A stretch of DNA of 55,969 nt from contig JAUNKR010000009.1 of the NCBI GenBank assembly GCA_030532705.1, positions 1 to 55,969 on the forward strand, in the 5' to 3' direction. The notes below the pieces were generated by a model. That model was not told the DNA's origin, searched no databases, and saw only the letters and a list, made by a program, of their open reading frames with translations. This document shows, piece by piece, positions 17,287-25,662 of the stretch. The first letter of the stretch is position 1; the number at the start of each line of letters is the position of its first letter. Origin of the DNA: Peptostreptococcaceae bacterium. Lineage in GTDB: Bacteria > Bacillota > Clostridia > Peptostreptococcales > Filifactoraceae. The position numbers and the translations under genes were made by a program.

Positions 17287-18276
17287 ATGGATAGCTATAA
17301 GCCGCCATTTACAATGACGGATGAGATCGTAAATCTTGTTGCGGAAATCAGCGAATTGCTGGGACGTATCTCAATGCATGGGAAGATGCAGATCAATCCT
17401 CGTCTTCGACGGGAAAATCGTATCAAGACCATTCACTCCTCCTTAGCGATCGAGCATAATTCTCTTTCAATCGAACAGGTCACGGCGATCCTCAAGGGAA
17501 AGCGTGTCTTAGGAGATCCGAATGAGATCAAAGAAGTGCAGAACGCCTATCAGGCATATGAGATGATGTTGAAACTGGATCCGCTGTCACTAAAAGATCT
17601 GCTCAAAGCACATCAAATGATGATGGGTGATCTTATTAAAGAGAGCGGGCGTTTTCGCTCCGGTGGAGTGGGCGTCTTTGATGGGCAAAAATTGATCCAT
17701 ATGGCACCGCCTGCAAAATTTGTGCCTGAGCAGATAGAGGATCTTCTAAAATGGTACAAAACATCCAGGATACATCCCTTGATCAAAAGTGCGGTCTTTC
17801 ATTATGAATTTGAATTCATTCATCCTTTTGAAGATGGGAACGGCAGGATGGGAAGAATGTGGCACAGCCTTCTTTTAGGAAATTGGAACGAAGTTTTTTT
17901 CTGGCTACCCATCGAAGAATTGATCCGATCAAGACAACAACAATATTACGATGTGCTTGCTCAATCGGACAAAAAAGCGGATTCGGCATCCTTTGTCACA
18001 TTGATGCTTGAGATCATAAGAGATACTTTGGCTGAAATTCAACTTTTTGATCTGCAGACCGACCAAGATAGCGACCAAGATCCGGTCCGAAAAATGCTGG
18101 AGGCGATCGGTGGAGAGACCCTGTCCGCTCTGGAGATCATGGAGCGTTTGGGTCTGTCCCACAAACCGACTTTTCGAAAGAACTATTTGCAGCCGGCGCT
18201 GGAAAAAGGGTACATTGAACGAACGATCCCGGATAAACCGAGTAGCAAACATCAAAAATATCGAAGAAGAATGTAG
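17287..18276 (+). CDS. Fic family protein (AMP-transferase-like)
   Basis: 329 residues from the ATG at 17287: AAAGGAGGA ends seven bases upstream, whereas a GTG at 17281 would touch it. The catalytic motif HPFEDGNGRMGR begins at His179 and is complete, so nucleotide transfer to a target protein is expected. An N-terminal SLAIEHNSLS segment lies where class II Fic proteins carry the inhibitory S/TxxxE(G/N) helix; here Glu is followed by His. The C-terminal part (about 260-329) resembles a winged-helix domain (LSALEIMERLGLSHKPTFRKNYL). It is embedded between cbiF and cbiG without a known link to cobalamin. Target unknown. Confidence 0.88.
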   Translation: MDSYKPPFTMTDEIVNLVAEISELLGRISMHGKMQINPRLRRENRIKTIHSSLAIEHNSLSIEQVTAILKGKRVLGDPNEIKEVQNAYQAYEMMLKLDPLSLKDLLKAHQMMMGDLIKESGRFRSGGVGVFDGQKLIHMAPPAKFVPEQIEDLLKWYKTSRIHPLIKSAVFHYEFEFIHPFEDGNGRMGRMWHSLLLGNWNEVFFWLPIEELIRSRQQQYYDVLAQSDKKADSASFVTLMLEIIRDTLAEIQLFDLQTDQDSDQDPVRKMLEAIGGETLSALEIMERLGLSHKPTFRKNYLQPALEKGYIERTIPDKPSSKHQKYRRRM

Positions 18277-18284
18277 GAGGAGCG

Positions 18285-19331
18285 ATGATACGTTTAAATC
18301 GTGGCGACAAGATCGCCGTTGTGAGTTTATCGAGCGGGACTTTGGGCGAAGATTTTTGCTCGCATCAGCTTGAGCGTGGGACGCAAAGGCTTCGGGAACT
18401 TGGCTTTGAAGTCGTCTATATGGAGCATGCGCTCAAGGGGATCGAGTATGTAAAAAATCATCCCGAGAAGCGTGCCGAAGATCTTTTGAAGGCTTTTGAG
18501 GATCGATCAATCAAAGGGATTTTCTGTGCGATCGGTGGGGACGATACCTTCCGTTTGGCACCCTATCTTTTCAACGAGCGTGCGGAGAAGATCATTCGCG
18601 AGAATCCAAAATTTTTTATGGGCTATTCCGACACGACGATCGATCATCTGATGCTATATAAGCTGGGGCTGAATACTTTTTACGGTTTGAGCGTGCTGAC
18701 CTGTTTTGCGGAGCTGGGCAAGGAGATGCTCCCATATTCGAAGGCGTCATTTGAGAATATTTTTACGGATCGACCTTTTGAATTTACGCCAAGCCCGATA
18801 TGGTATGAGGAACGCACCGATTTTTCGCCGTCTCAGCTCGACTGCGAGCGCATATCACACAAGGACGACAAAGGCTATGAGCTGTTGCAGGGAAGCTTGC
18901 GATTTGAAGGTCATCTGCTCGGCGGCTGTTTGGAGAGTCTTTACGAATTGATCGTCGGGGAGCGCTATCCGGAGGAGAAGGAGATCAATGAGCGATACCG
19001 GATCTTTCCGGACAAGAAAGAATTTGACAGCGCGATTTTGTTTTTGGAAACCTCCGAAGAAAGACCGGAGCCGCAGAAGCTGAAGGAAATGCTGGAGCTG
19101 CTCAAAGCACAGGGCATTTTTGAGAGCTTGGCGGGCATTTTGGTCGGCAAGCCGCAGAATGAAGTTTTTTATGAAGAATACAAACAGATGTATCGAGAGG
19201 TCGTCGATGAGAAGATCCCGATCGTTTACAATGTGAACTTTGGGCATGCCTATCCAAAAATGTTGATGCAATATGGTGCCAAGGCGATCGTCGATGCCGA
19301 AAAACAAAAGATCGTGATCGAAAGATCATAG
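18285..19331 (+). CDS. S66 family LD-carboxypeptidase-like serine peptidase
   Basis: 348 residues with GTAGGAGGAGCG before the ATG, only 8 bases after the Fic gene. N-terminal LNRGDKIAVVSLSSG, then IKGIFCAIGGDDTFRLAPYL and the nucleophile in GYSDTTIDHL (Ser115), LLGGCLESL for the catalytic Glu and NFGHAYPKMLMQYGA for the catalytic His. These are the S66 (LdcA/MccF) blocks. Family members cut the tetrapeptide of murein or inactivate microcin C-like antibiotics. MccF-like immunity cannot be excluded. No signal peptide, so cytoplasmic. Confidence 0.88.
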   Translation: MIRLNRGDKIAVVSLSSGTLGEDFCSHQLERGTQRLRELGFEVVYMEHALKGIEYVKNHPEKRAEDLLKAFEDRSIKGIFCAIGGDDTFRLAPYLFNERAEKIIRENPKFFMGYSDTTIDHLMLYKLGLNTFYGLSVLTCFAELGKEMLPYSKASFENIFTDRPFEFTPSPIWYEERTDFSPSQLDCERISHKDDKGYELLQGSLRFEGHLLGGCLESLYELIVGERYPEEKEINERYRIFPDKKEFDSAILFLETSEERPEPQKLKEMLELLKAQGIFESLAGILVGKPQNEVFYEEYKQMYREVVDEKIPIVYNVNFGHAYPKMLMQYGAKAIVDAEKQKIVIERS

Positions 19332-19446
19332 TCATTATAAATTTTGAGATCGTTTGGCTTGGATAAGCAGAAGAATAGAAATCAAAGATCCGATCGTGAC
19401 GGAGCATCCGCTTTTTGCTCTCGCCGGGTCTTTATAATGGAGGACT

Positions 19447-20592
19447 ATGAAATTTTATACGATCGCATTTACGAAAAAAGGAGCATCCCTTCAGCAGAAA
19501 GTGAAGTCGGCGCTTTATAATAATTTTTGTAGCGATGTAAAAGTCGAGGAGTTTTTGTCACCTCGCATCTATGACGAGCTTTTTGGCGACGAGCCGTCCA
19601 AGATCGGGCGAAAGTCGCTGGATGCGTTTTGTGAGCTTGCATGGAATGAGGCGGATGGGCTTTTGTTCATCGGGGCGACGGGGATCGCCGTGCGGGGGAT
19701 CGCCAAATATATCGTGAAAAAAGACAAGGATCCGGCGGTTCTGGTGATGGATGAGCTGGGACGATTCGTCATCCCGCTGTTGTCGGGGCATATCGGCGGA
19801 GCAAATGCACTTGCCAAAAGGCTTGCAGAGGATCTGGGAAGTACGCTCGTTCTGACGACAGCGACCGACATCAACAACAAATTAGCGATCGACTCCTGGG
19901 CAGTGGAAAAAGGTTTTGAGATCGCTGATACAAGGGGCATTGCACCGATCGCATCGGCGATACTCGAGGATCGAAAGGTCGCATTGATCGCACCGGCGAA
20001 GGAATGTGCAGAACTTGCAAAAAAATATCCTCATTTTATGTTGTATGAATATGGGGAGCTGAATATCGAAAGGATCCGAGAGCTTCTTGAGGAAACGAAG
20101 GATCTGCCGAGGGCCTTGATCTCACCGCTTACGATCGAAGGGGATCATCTTCACATCGTGCCCAAACAGTTTTTTGTCGGAATGGGCGCAAGGCGTGGCA
20201 AGGATAGCGGAGAATTCATCGCTTTTTATGAGGAGATGTTGTCGATGCACCATATCCATCGCAAGGCGATCTATTCGATCAACAGTATCGATCTCAAAGC
20301 AGATGAACAGGCATTTCATGACCTGTATGAACAAGAAAAGAAGGATACGAAGATAAGCCTTGATTTTTTTAAGGCGAAAGAGCTGGAAAAAGCGGAGCAT
20401 TTCACATCGCATCGCTTTGTACCTTCCAAATTGGTCAGTTCGGTGACGGGCGTGGACAATGTCTGCGAAAGAGCGGCAGTGCTGGCGCTGGTCAAAAAGC
20501 TGGGAGAAGATCATAAAGCGCAGGTGTTTGTGGAGAAGACCAAAAAAGATGGGATGACAATGGCGGTCGTCGCGTGTTCCTCTCCTTGCTAA
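19447..20592 (+). CDS. cbiG: Cobalt-precorrin-5A hydrolase CbiG, 3' end inside a repeat
   Basis: 381 residues; TGGAGGACT before the ATG. LLFIGATGIAVRGIAKYIVKK and FVIPLLSGHIGGANALAKRLA are the conserved CbiG central blocks, and FVGMGARRGKDSGEF with FTSHRFVPSKLVSSVTGVDNV is the C-terminal domain. The enzyme opens the delta-lactone of cobalt-precorrin-5A and releases acetaldehyde, specific to the anaerobic pathway. The last codons (ACSSPC and stop) come from the start of a 216-base repeat (20569 onwards), so the native C-terminus may have been replaced by a few residues. Confidence 0.92.
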   Translation: MKFYTIAFTKKGASLQQKVKSALYNNFCSDVKVEEFLSPRIYDELFGDEPSKIGRKSLDAFCELAWNEADGLLFIGATGIAVRGIAKYIVKKDKDPAVLVMDELGRFVIPLLSGHIGGANALAKRLAEDLGSTLVLTTATDINNKLAIDSWAVEKGFEIADTRGIAPIASAILEDRKVALIAPAKECAELAKKYPHFMLYEYGELNIERIRELLEETKDLPRALISPLTIEGDHLHIVPKQFFVGMGARRGKDSGEFIAFYEEMLSMHHIHRKAIYSINSIDLKADEQAFHDLYEQEKKDTKISLDFFKAKELEKAEHFTSHRFVPSKLVSSVTGVDNVCERAAVLALVKKLGEDHKAQVFVEKTKKDGMTMAVVACSSPC

Positions 20593-20784
20593 CCGCTCTA
20601 GAATTTATCATTTAAGTCGCACGCTTCAAAACGCAAAGCAAAATGTCGACAAGCGACTTGCTTTGCAAGCATGTTTTGTGCGCTTAGCGATAAATGATGG
20701 AAATTCTTCCGCTAAAACGCTTGGGAGAGAAACACGCTCCTCGGTGAAGAATGAATAAGGTAAGAATGCCTAAGGCATTCTAAG
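20569..20784 (+). repeat. 216-base direct repeat, copy 1
   Basis: Nearly identical to 20870-21085 at an offset of 301 bases. Contains internal inverted sequences such as AGAATGCC-TAA-GGCATTCT at the right end and ATCATTT...AAATGAT. It begins inside cbiG and provides that gene's stop codon. No open frame of note inside. Confidence 0.9.
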
Positions 20785-20801
20785 GAATTGTTGTCAGGGA
20801 G

Positions 20802-20828
20802 TTCTCTCCTTGCTAACCGCTCTAGAAT
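20802..20828 (+). repeat. Partial copy of the repeat's left end
   Basis: TCTCCTTGCTAACCGCTCTA is repeated here between the two full copies, followed by unrelated sequence (GGGTCGTCGCGG...). It marks another truncated copy. Confidence 0.75.
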
Positions 20829-20869
20829 GGGTCGTCGCGGTTGACTGTAGGTGATAAGGCTTGAGAAGG

Positions 20870-21085
20870 GTCGCGTGTTCCTCTCCTTGCTAACCGCTCT
20901 AGAATTTATCATTTAAGTCGCACGCTTCAAAACGCAAAGCAAAATGTCGACAAGCGACTTGCTTTGCAAGCATGTTTTGTGCGCTTAGCGATAAATGATG
21001 GAAATTCTTCCGCTAAAACGCTTGGGAGAGTAACACGCTCCTTGGTGAAGAATGAATAAGGTAAGAATGCCTAAGGCATTCTAAG
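20870..21085 (+). repeat. 216-base direct repeat, copy 2
   Basis: Second copy, differing from copy 1 at very few positions (for example GAGAGTAAC versus GAGAGAAAC and CTTGG versus CTCGG). High identity implies recent duplication or homogenisation. Confidence 0.9.
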
Positions 21086-21099
21086 ATATTTCTGGTACT

Positions 21100-21147
21100 G
21101 TGATGGAAATTCTTCCGCTAAAACGCTTGGGAGAGTAACACGCTCCG
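21100..21147 (+). repeat. Partial copy of the repeat's middle-right part
   Basis: TGATGGAAATTCTTCCGCTA followed by AAACGCTTGGGAGAGTAACA and CGCTCC repeats the interior of the 216-base unit. A further degenerate version (21206-21290) shares TCGCTTAG, GTGAAATTCT, CAACACGCTCCTCG and AAGAAGGAATATGG-like pieces. Confidence 0.7.
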
Positions 21148-21361
21148 GGGGAGAGGGCCTAAGGAATGAACGCATTGCGTTCCATAGGTATTCTTTGGAC
21201 GGATTTGTTCGCTTAGTGCAAAATGTGTGAAATTCTCTCACAAAATCACCTTTCGTCAACACGCTCCTCGATTAAGAAGGAATATGGTTTCGGCAAAGGA
21301 TCTTGTATCGGTTTTGTGGGACTGTGTTTTGGAATGGTAGCTTATGGCAAAGGGGGAGGCT

Positions 21362-21877
21362 ATGAAAGAGATGAGTTTTGTAAATGTTGTTGTTCCGGCG
21401 ATGGTTTCGATCGTGGTGGCGAGTGCTACATTTTGGTTTCAGACATGGCTGAAGGCAAACTTTGAGAAGAAGGGGGCCGACGATGCTTTTCGTAAAAAGA
21501 TCGTGGAAGAGTATTTTATGCGGATAAATGCTCTGTTTCGCTATATGTATTTGGAGATGGAGAATTTCTTTTTGCAGGAGAATATCGAGGACGGATTTGC
21601 GGATATGGAGGAGTTTAAGGATCATATTCCGAAGCTGATCTCTCTTTGTTTGGAGCTTAAGGTCTATTATGACAGTTACAAGGATGTCGTGATCAGGGAT
21701 AAGGAGCTGGATGATCTGCATTCTCGATTGGATGATCTGTTGAATACAATGTATAATGATATTGAATATGGGGATATCGAAGAGGAGGACATCAAGCCTT
21801 ATATCGATTTTTATAATGAGGTGCAGGATGTGGTACAAAAGATCCAGAAAAAAGCGGCACAGCTGATGTTTCCGTAA
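21362..21877 (+). CDS. Unrecognised membrane-anchored protein
   Basis: 171 residues from the ATG at 21362 behind AAAGGGGGAGG; an upstream ATG (21344) and one at 21371 are also possible. One N-terminal hydrophobic segment (FVNVVVPAMVSIVVASATFWFQ) is followed by a charged helical region rich in E, D and K, with likely coiled-coil character (KELDDLHSRLDDLLNTM). I do not recognise a family. It sits between the repeat patch and the cbiH segment, 42 bases before another unknown gene, so the two may form a unit. Confidence 0.65.
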   Translation: MKEMSFVNVVVPAMVSIVVASATFWFQTWLKANFEKKGADDAFRKKIVEEYFMRINALFRYMYLEMENFFLQENIEDGFADMEEFKDHIPKLISLCLELKVYYDSYKDVVIRDKELDDLHSRLDDLLNTMYNDIEYGDIEEEDIKPYIDFYNEVQDVVQKIQKKAAQLMFP

Positions 21878-21919
21878 GCGTAGTATGGATCGGTCATATT
21901 TATTTGAAGGGAGTTTGGG

Positions 21920-22501
21920 ATGAAGAAGCTTGGTTTGGAAAACAGTACAGGTGGATTTTTGAAAGGTCTTTTCGGAGGGGACAAGGTGATGTCGGTCGCA
22001 TTGACGGACAGCGGATTGGAGATGGAAACCAAAAAAGAGGGTAAGGTGGATATTCCTTTTGCTTCGATCCGGAAGATCTGTGTGAGAGGATATTTTGAAC
22101 CGAATCCGGTGATGATGTTTATTACATTGCTGACAAAGGATAAGAAGTATACTTTTGAACTGCCGGATGATCGACGGGATACGGATCTGTTGCTGGAGCA
22201 TTTTTCAAAATATCAGCTTGGAGAAAATTTCCCTCAGAATTTGGATGAGATCACATTGGATGTCGGGTCGGCGGTATCGGGGGTATCGTTTAAGATCGCG
22301 GGTGGGAAGTTTATTCGTGAATCGAAGGAAAAACCTTTCGCTTATGATATGACAAATTTGGAAAGCTTCGTATTGAACAAATCTTTTTATCAGTATCAGG
22401 CGAAGTTTTCGGATGATAAGACAAAGTTTATGGTTTCGTCGGAGCAGGCAAGTAATATCCTGGCAGTGATGAAGGTGATGAACGAATATTTGAAGAAGTG
22501 A
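21920..22501 (+). CDS. Unrecognised soluble protein
   Basis: 193 residues, GAAGGGAGTTTGGG before the ATG. No membrane segment. Alternating beta-like blocks with glycine/aspartate turns (VMSVALTDSGLEMETKKEGK, VDIPFASIRKICVRGYFEPN) suggest two repeated beta-rich halves, perhaps PH-like, but this is only an impression. It lies 27 bases upstream of cbiH and so is probably cotranscribed with the pathway genes. No function assigned. Confidence 0.6.
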   Translation: MKKLGLENSTGGFLKGLFGGDKVMSVALTDSGLEMETKKEGKVDIPFASIRKICVRGYFEPNPVMMFITLLTKDKKYTFELPDDRRDTDLLLEHFSKYQLGENFPQNLDEITLDVGSAVSGVSFKIAGGKFIRESKEKPFAYDMTNLESFVLNKSFYQYQAKFSDDKTKFMVSSEQASNILAVMKVMNEYLKK

Positions 22502-22528
22502 TAAAGCTAATAATGGAAAGAGGTAAGT

Positions 22529-23254
22529 ATGAAAATATATGTTATTGGAACCGGACCGGGGGAACTTTCGCAGATCACGCCGAAGGCGATGGATGCGATC
22601 AAAGAGTGTAATGTGATCGCCGGATATAATCTGTATGTGGATCTGCTTGGGGATGTGATCGCGGGGAAGGAGCTGATCCAAACGCCGATGAAGCAGGAAG
22701 TGAAGCGCTGTGAGATGGCGATCGAGTCGGCGCTTGCCGGCAATACGGTGGCGATGATCTCCAGCGGAGATGCGGGGGTCTATGGGATGGCCGGTCTGAT
22801 CTATGAATTGGCAGCGGATCATCCGGAGCTCGACATCGAAGTGATCTCGGGGATCACGGCGGCGAGTTCGGCAGGTGCGGTATTGGGTGCACCGCTGATC
22901 CATGACTTTGCAGTGATCAGCCTGAGCGATCTGCTCACGCCTTGGGAGAAGATCGAAAAACGTCTGGAGATGGCGGCAGCGGCAGATTTTGTGATCGCCC
23001 TTTACAATCCGTCAAGCATGAAGCGAGCGGATTATCTGCAAAAAGCTTGTGACATCATGATGCGTCACAAATCGCCGGATACCAAATGCGGCTATGTGCG
23101 CAATATCGGACGAGATGAGGAAGAACATACCGTACTGACTTTGCAAGAGCTTCGTGAAGCGAAAGTGGATATGTTTACGACAGTGATCATCGGAAACGAG
23201 AGCACGCAGATCATCAATGGAAAGCTGGTCACACCGAGAGGATATCGAAAATGA
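22529..23254 (+). CDS. cbiH: Cobalt-precorrin-3 C17-methyltransferase CbiH
   Basis: 241 residues; AGAGGTAAGT before the ATG. YVIGTGPGELSQITPKAMDA and NVIAGYNLYVDLL are diagnostic of CbiH/CobJ. ISSGDAGVYGMAGLIYE, ISGITAASSAGAVLGAPL and HDFAVISLSDLLTPWEKIEKR, then IALYNPSSMKR, follow. It methylates C17 with ring contraction. Typical length. Overlaps the next gene by four bases. Confidence 0.95.
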   Translation: MKIYVIGTGPGELSQITPKAMDAIKECNVIAGYNLYVDLLGDVIAGKELIQTPMKQEVKRCEMAIESALAGNTVAMISSGDAGVYGMAGLIYELAADHPELDIEVISGITAASSAGAVLGAPLIHDFAVISLSDLLTPWEKIEKRLEMAAAADFVIALYNPSSMKRADYLQKACDIMMRHKSPDTKCGYVRNIGRDEEEHTVLTLQELREAKVDMFTTVIIGNESTQIINGKLVTPRGYRK

Positions 23255-24729
23255 AGATCGTGATCTTTGCGGGAACGTCGGAGGGGAAGGCGACGGCAAA
23301 TCTGCTTGCGGAGCAGGGGCATGAGCTTTTTGTCACCGTGGCGACCGAATATGGCAAATGTATTTTTGAAGAGAGTCTGACCCAAAAAAATGTTCATCTG
23401 CTGGAGGGCAGACTGCGTATCGAGGAAATGGAAAAGCTGATCGCTTCGGCGGATCTTGCGGTCGATGCGACCCATCCCTATGCGGTCGAGGTCAGCAAGA
23501 ATATCGTGAAGGCTTGCGAAAGCGTCCAAAAACCGTATCTTCGGATCTTGCGAGGAAATCAGGATGCCAAAGCCTACGAAGATGTGATCCTCTGGGCTCA
23601 GGACCAGGAGGATGCGATCCGTATCATGAACGAGAAAGAAGGCAGGGTACTGCTGACGACGGGGAGCAAGGACCTGCCGAAATACACGGCGGTCAAGGAC
23701 TATAAGGAGCGACTGTTCCCTCGGATCCTGCCGGATATGGTATCGCTTCAGATCGCCATGGACAATGACTATAAGAAAAAGAACATCATCTGTATGCAAG
23801 GTCCTTTTACGGAAGAGGTCAATGCGAGTATGCTGGAGATGATCGGCGCGGATTTTTTGCTCACGAAGGAGACGGGTGAGTCGGGCGGTTATTACGAAAA
23901 ACTCTCAGCTTGTCGCATTGCCAATGTGAAGGCGATCGTGATCCGAAGACCGCAGGAAGAGATCGACAAGAGGACCGATCCGATCATCGAGATGGCATCG
24001 GCGACAGTGGTGGAGCTGAAAAGATTTTTGGCGCAGCAAGAAGGTGAAGATTTTTCGCTTTCGGCACTGAAAGAACAGGTGCAGCAATATCGAAAAGATC
24101 CTTCCGAGCGGATGAGCGATCATCCGGATAAAGCATCGGGTAAAGGAGCGATCGATGCTGAGAGCACGATCCAAGAGCAGGAGATGAGCGAAGTGACGGT
24201 ACCGAAGGTCAGCTTTGAGAATGTACCTCGATTTCCGATCTTTTTGGATCTCAAAGACAAGATCGTGACCGTGATCGGATCCGGGAACATCGCACGAAGG
24301 CGGATCAAGGCATTGCTCAGCTATGGTACCAAAGTTCGTGTGATCTCGCCTAATGCGAGCAATAATCTTAAAATGGCAGGGATCTTGGACTGGGAGGATG
24401 AATTGATGCCAGAGTATCGAGGCAGCATCGAGGTCATCGATCGACGCTATGAGCCGGGTGATCTGGAAGGCGCAGTGATCGCTGTGACGGCAACGGATGA
24501 TCGGGAAGTCAACCACCAAGTGTACAATGAAGCCTGCGATCGCAAGATCTTTGTCAGCGTGGCGGATAAGAAGGATGAGAGCAGCTATTTCTTCCCGGCG
24601 ACCTGGCTGGGCGAAAACCTTAGCGTCGGTATCGTGGGTGACGGGACGGATCATCGCTATGTGAGACGTTCGGCGGAGGTGATCCGAGAAGCGCTGGACC
24701 GATTGAATTTAACCCCAAAAAGAGGATAA
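23251..24729 (+). CDS. cbiJ: Fusion: cobalt-precorrin-6A reductase CbiJ + precorrin-2 dehydrogenase
   Basis: 492 residues. Residues 1-255 are CbiJ/CobK: VIFAGTSEGKATANLLAEQG, AVDATHPYAVEVSKNI, GPFTEEVNASMLEM and LLTKETGESGGYYEKL. A linker of about 65 residues, rich in E, S, D and K, follows. Residues about 325-490 are a CysG-N/Met8/SirC-type dehydrogenase: FPIFLDLKDKIVTVIGSGNI with a GxGxxA/N-type NAD site, ARRRIKALLSYG, VIAVTATDDREVNHQVY and SVADKKDESSYFFPA. So one chain should both oxidise precorrin-2 to sirohydrochlorin and reduce cobalt-precorrin-6A, two non-adjacent steps. Overlaps cbiH; hemC starts one base after its stop. Confidence 0.9.
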   Translation: MKIVIFAGTSEGKATANLLAEQGHELFVTVATEYGKCIFEESLTQKNVHLLEGRLRIEEMEKLIASADLAVDATHPYAVEVSKNIVKACESVQKPYLRILRGNQDAKAYEDVILWAQDQEDAIRIMNEKEGRVLLTTGSKDLPKYTAVKDYKERLFPRILPDMVSLQIAMDNDYKKKNIICMQGPFTEEVNASMLEMIGADFLLTKETGESGGYYEKLSACRIANVKAIVIRRPQEEIDKRTDPIIEMASATVVELKRFLAQQEGEDFSLSALKEQVQQYRKDPSERMSDHPDKASGKGAIDAESTIQEQEMSEVTVPKVSFENVPRFPIFLDLKDKIVTVIGSGNIARRRIKALLSYGTKVRVISPNASNNLKMAGILDWEDELMPEYRGSIEVIDRRYEPGDLEGAVIAVTATDDREVNHQVYNEACDRKIFVSVADKKDESSYFFPATWLGENLSVGIVGDGTDHRYVRRSAEVIREALDRLNLTPKRG

Positions 24730-24730
24730 A

Positions 24731-25651
24731 ATGAAAAAAATTAGAATTGGAACGAGAGACAGCCGCCTGGCATTGATTCAAACGCAGATGGTAGCCGACT
24801 GCATCACAAAATATGATCCGGGCATCATCGTGGAGATCGTGCCGATGAAGACAACAGGTGATCTCATTTTGGATAAGACGTTGGACAAGATCGGCGGCAA
24901 AGGACTTTTTGTCAAGGAACTTGATCGCGCTTTGCTTGAAAATGAAGTGGATATTACCGTGCACAGTTTTAAGGATATGCCGATGGAGATCGATGAGCGC
25001 ATCCCGATCGTAGCCACGGGGAAAAGAGAGGATCCATGCGATGTTCTGGTGTTGCCGAAGGGCAAGGAGCTGGATGGCAAATTGCCGCTGGGTTCTTCTT
25101 CGGCAAGGCGAAATATCCAGATTCGAAGACTGTTTCCGACCTTTGACATCAAGCCGATCCGAGGGAATGTTTTGACCCGATTGGAGAAGCTCGATCGAGG
25201 GGAGTATTCGGCTTTGATCCTCGCGGCGGCCGGGCTGAAACGTTTGAAATTGGATGATCGAATCAGCGGGACTTTCTCGACGGATCAGATCATCCCTGCA
25301 AATTGTCAGGGAGTGCTTGCCGTTCAGGGCCGTGCGGATTTTCCCAAAGAGATCCTGAAAGTCTTTCACGACGAGGACTCCTTTATCACGAGTTCCTGCG
25401 AGAGGGCTTTTGTCAAAGAGCTCAATGGCGGTTGCTCGGCACCGATCGCGGCATACGCAAGGATCGACGGGGATCAGCTCATACTTAGCGGGCTGTATGT
25501 TCGGGAAGAAGAATTTGAGCATTATAAAAATGAAGCGGAGCGGGGCAATATTTGTCCGCTGAATATATACAAGGGAGCAAAAACGGCGAGGATCGACGAG
25601 GCGGAAAAACTTGGCATCACACTCGCTCGGGAATTAAAATCAAAAGCGTAA
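24731..25651 (+). CDS. hemC: Hydroxymethylbilane synthase HemC
   Basis: 306 residues starting one base after the previous stop. RIGTRDSRLALIQTQMV, VHSFKDMPM with the catalytic Asp, LGSSSARR, GNVLTRLEKL and NGGCSAPIA with the cofactor-bearing Cys are all present. Polymerises four porphobilinogen to hydroxymethylbilane. Placed inside the cobalamin operon, it points to dedicated uroporphyrinogen III supply. Length normal. Confidence 0.95.
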   Translation: MKKIRIGTRDSRLALIQTQMVADCITKYDPGIIVEIVPMKTTGDLILDKTLDKIGGKGLFVKELDRALLENEVDITVHSFKDMPMEIDERIPIVATGKREDPCDVLVLPKGKELDGKLPLGSSSARRNIQIRRLFPTFDIKPIRGNVLTRLEKLDRGEYSALILAAAGLKRLKLDDRISGTFSTDQIIPANCQGVLAVQGRADFPKEILKVFHDEDSFITSSCERAFVKELNGGCSAPIAAYARIDGDQLILSGLYVREEEFEHYKNEAERGNICPLNIYKGAKTARIDEAEKLGITLARELKSKA

Positions 25652-25662
25652 AGGATGTAATT

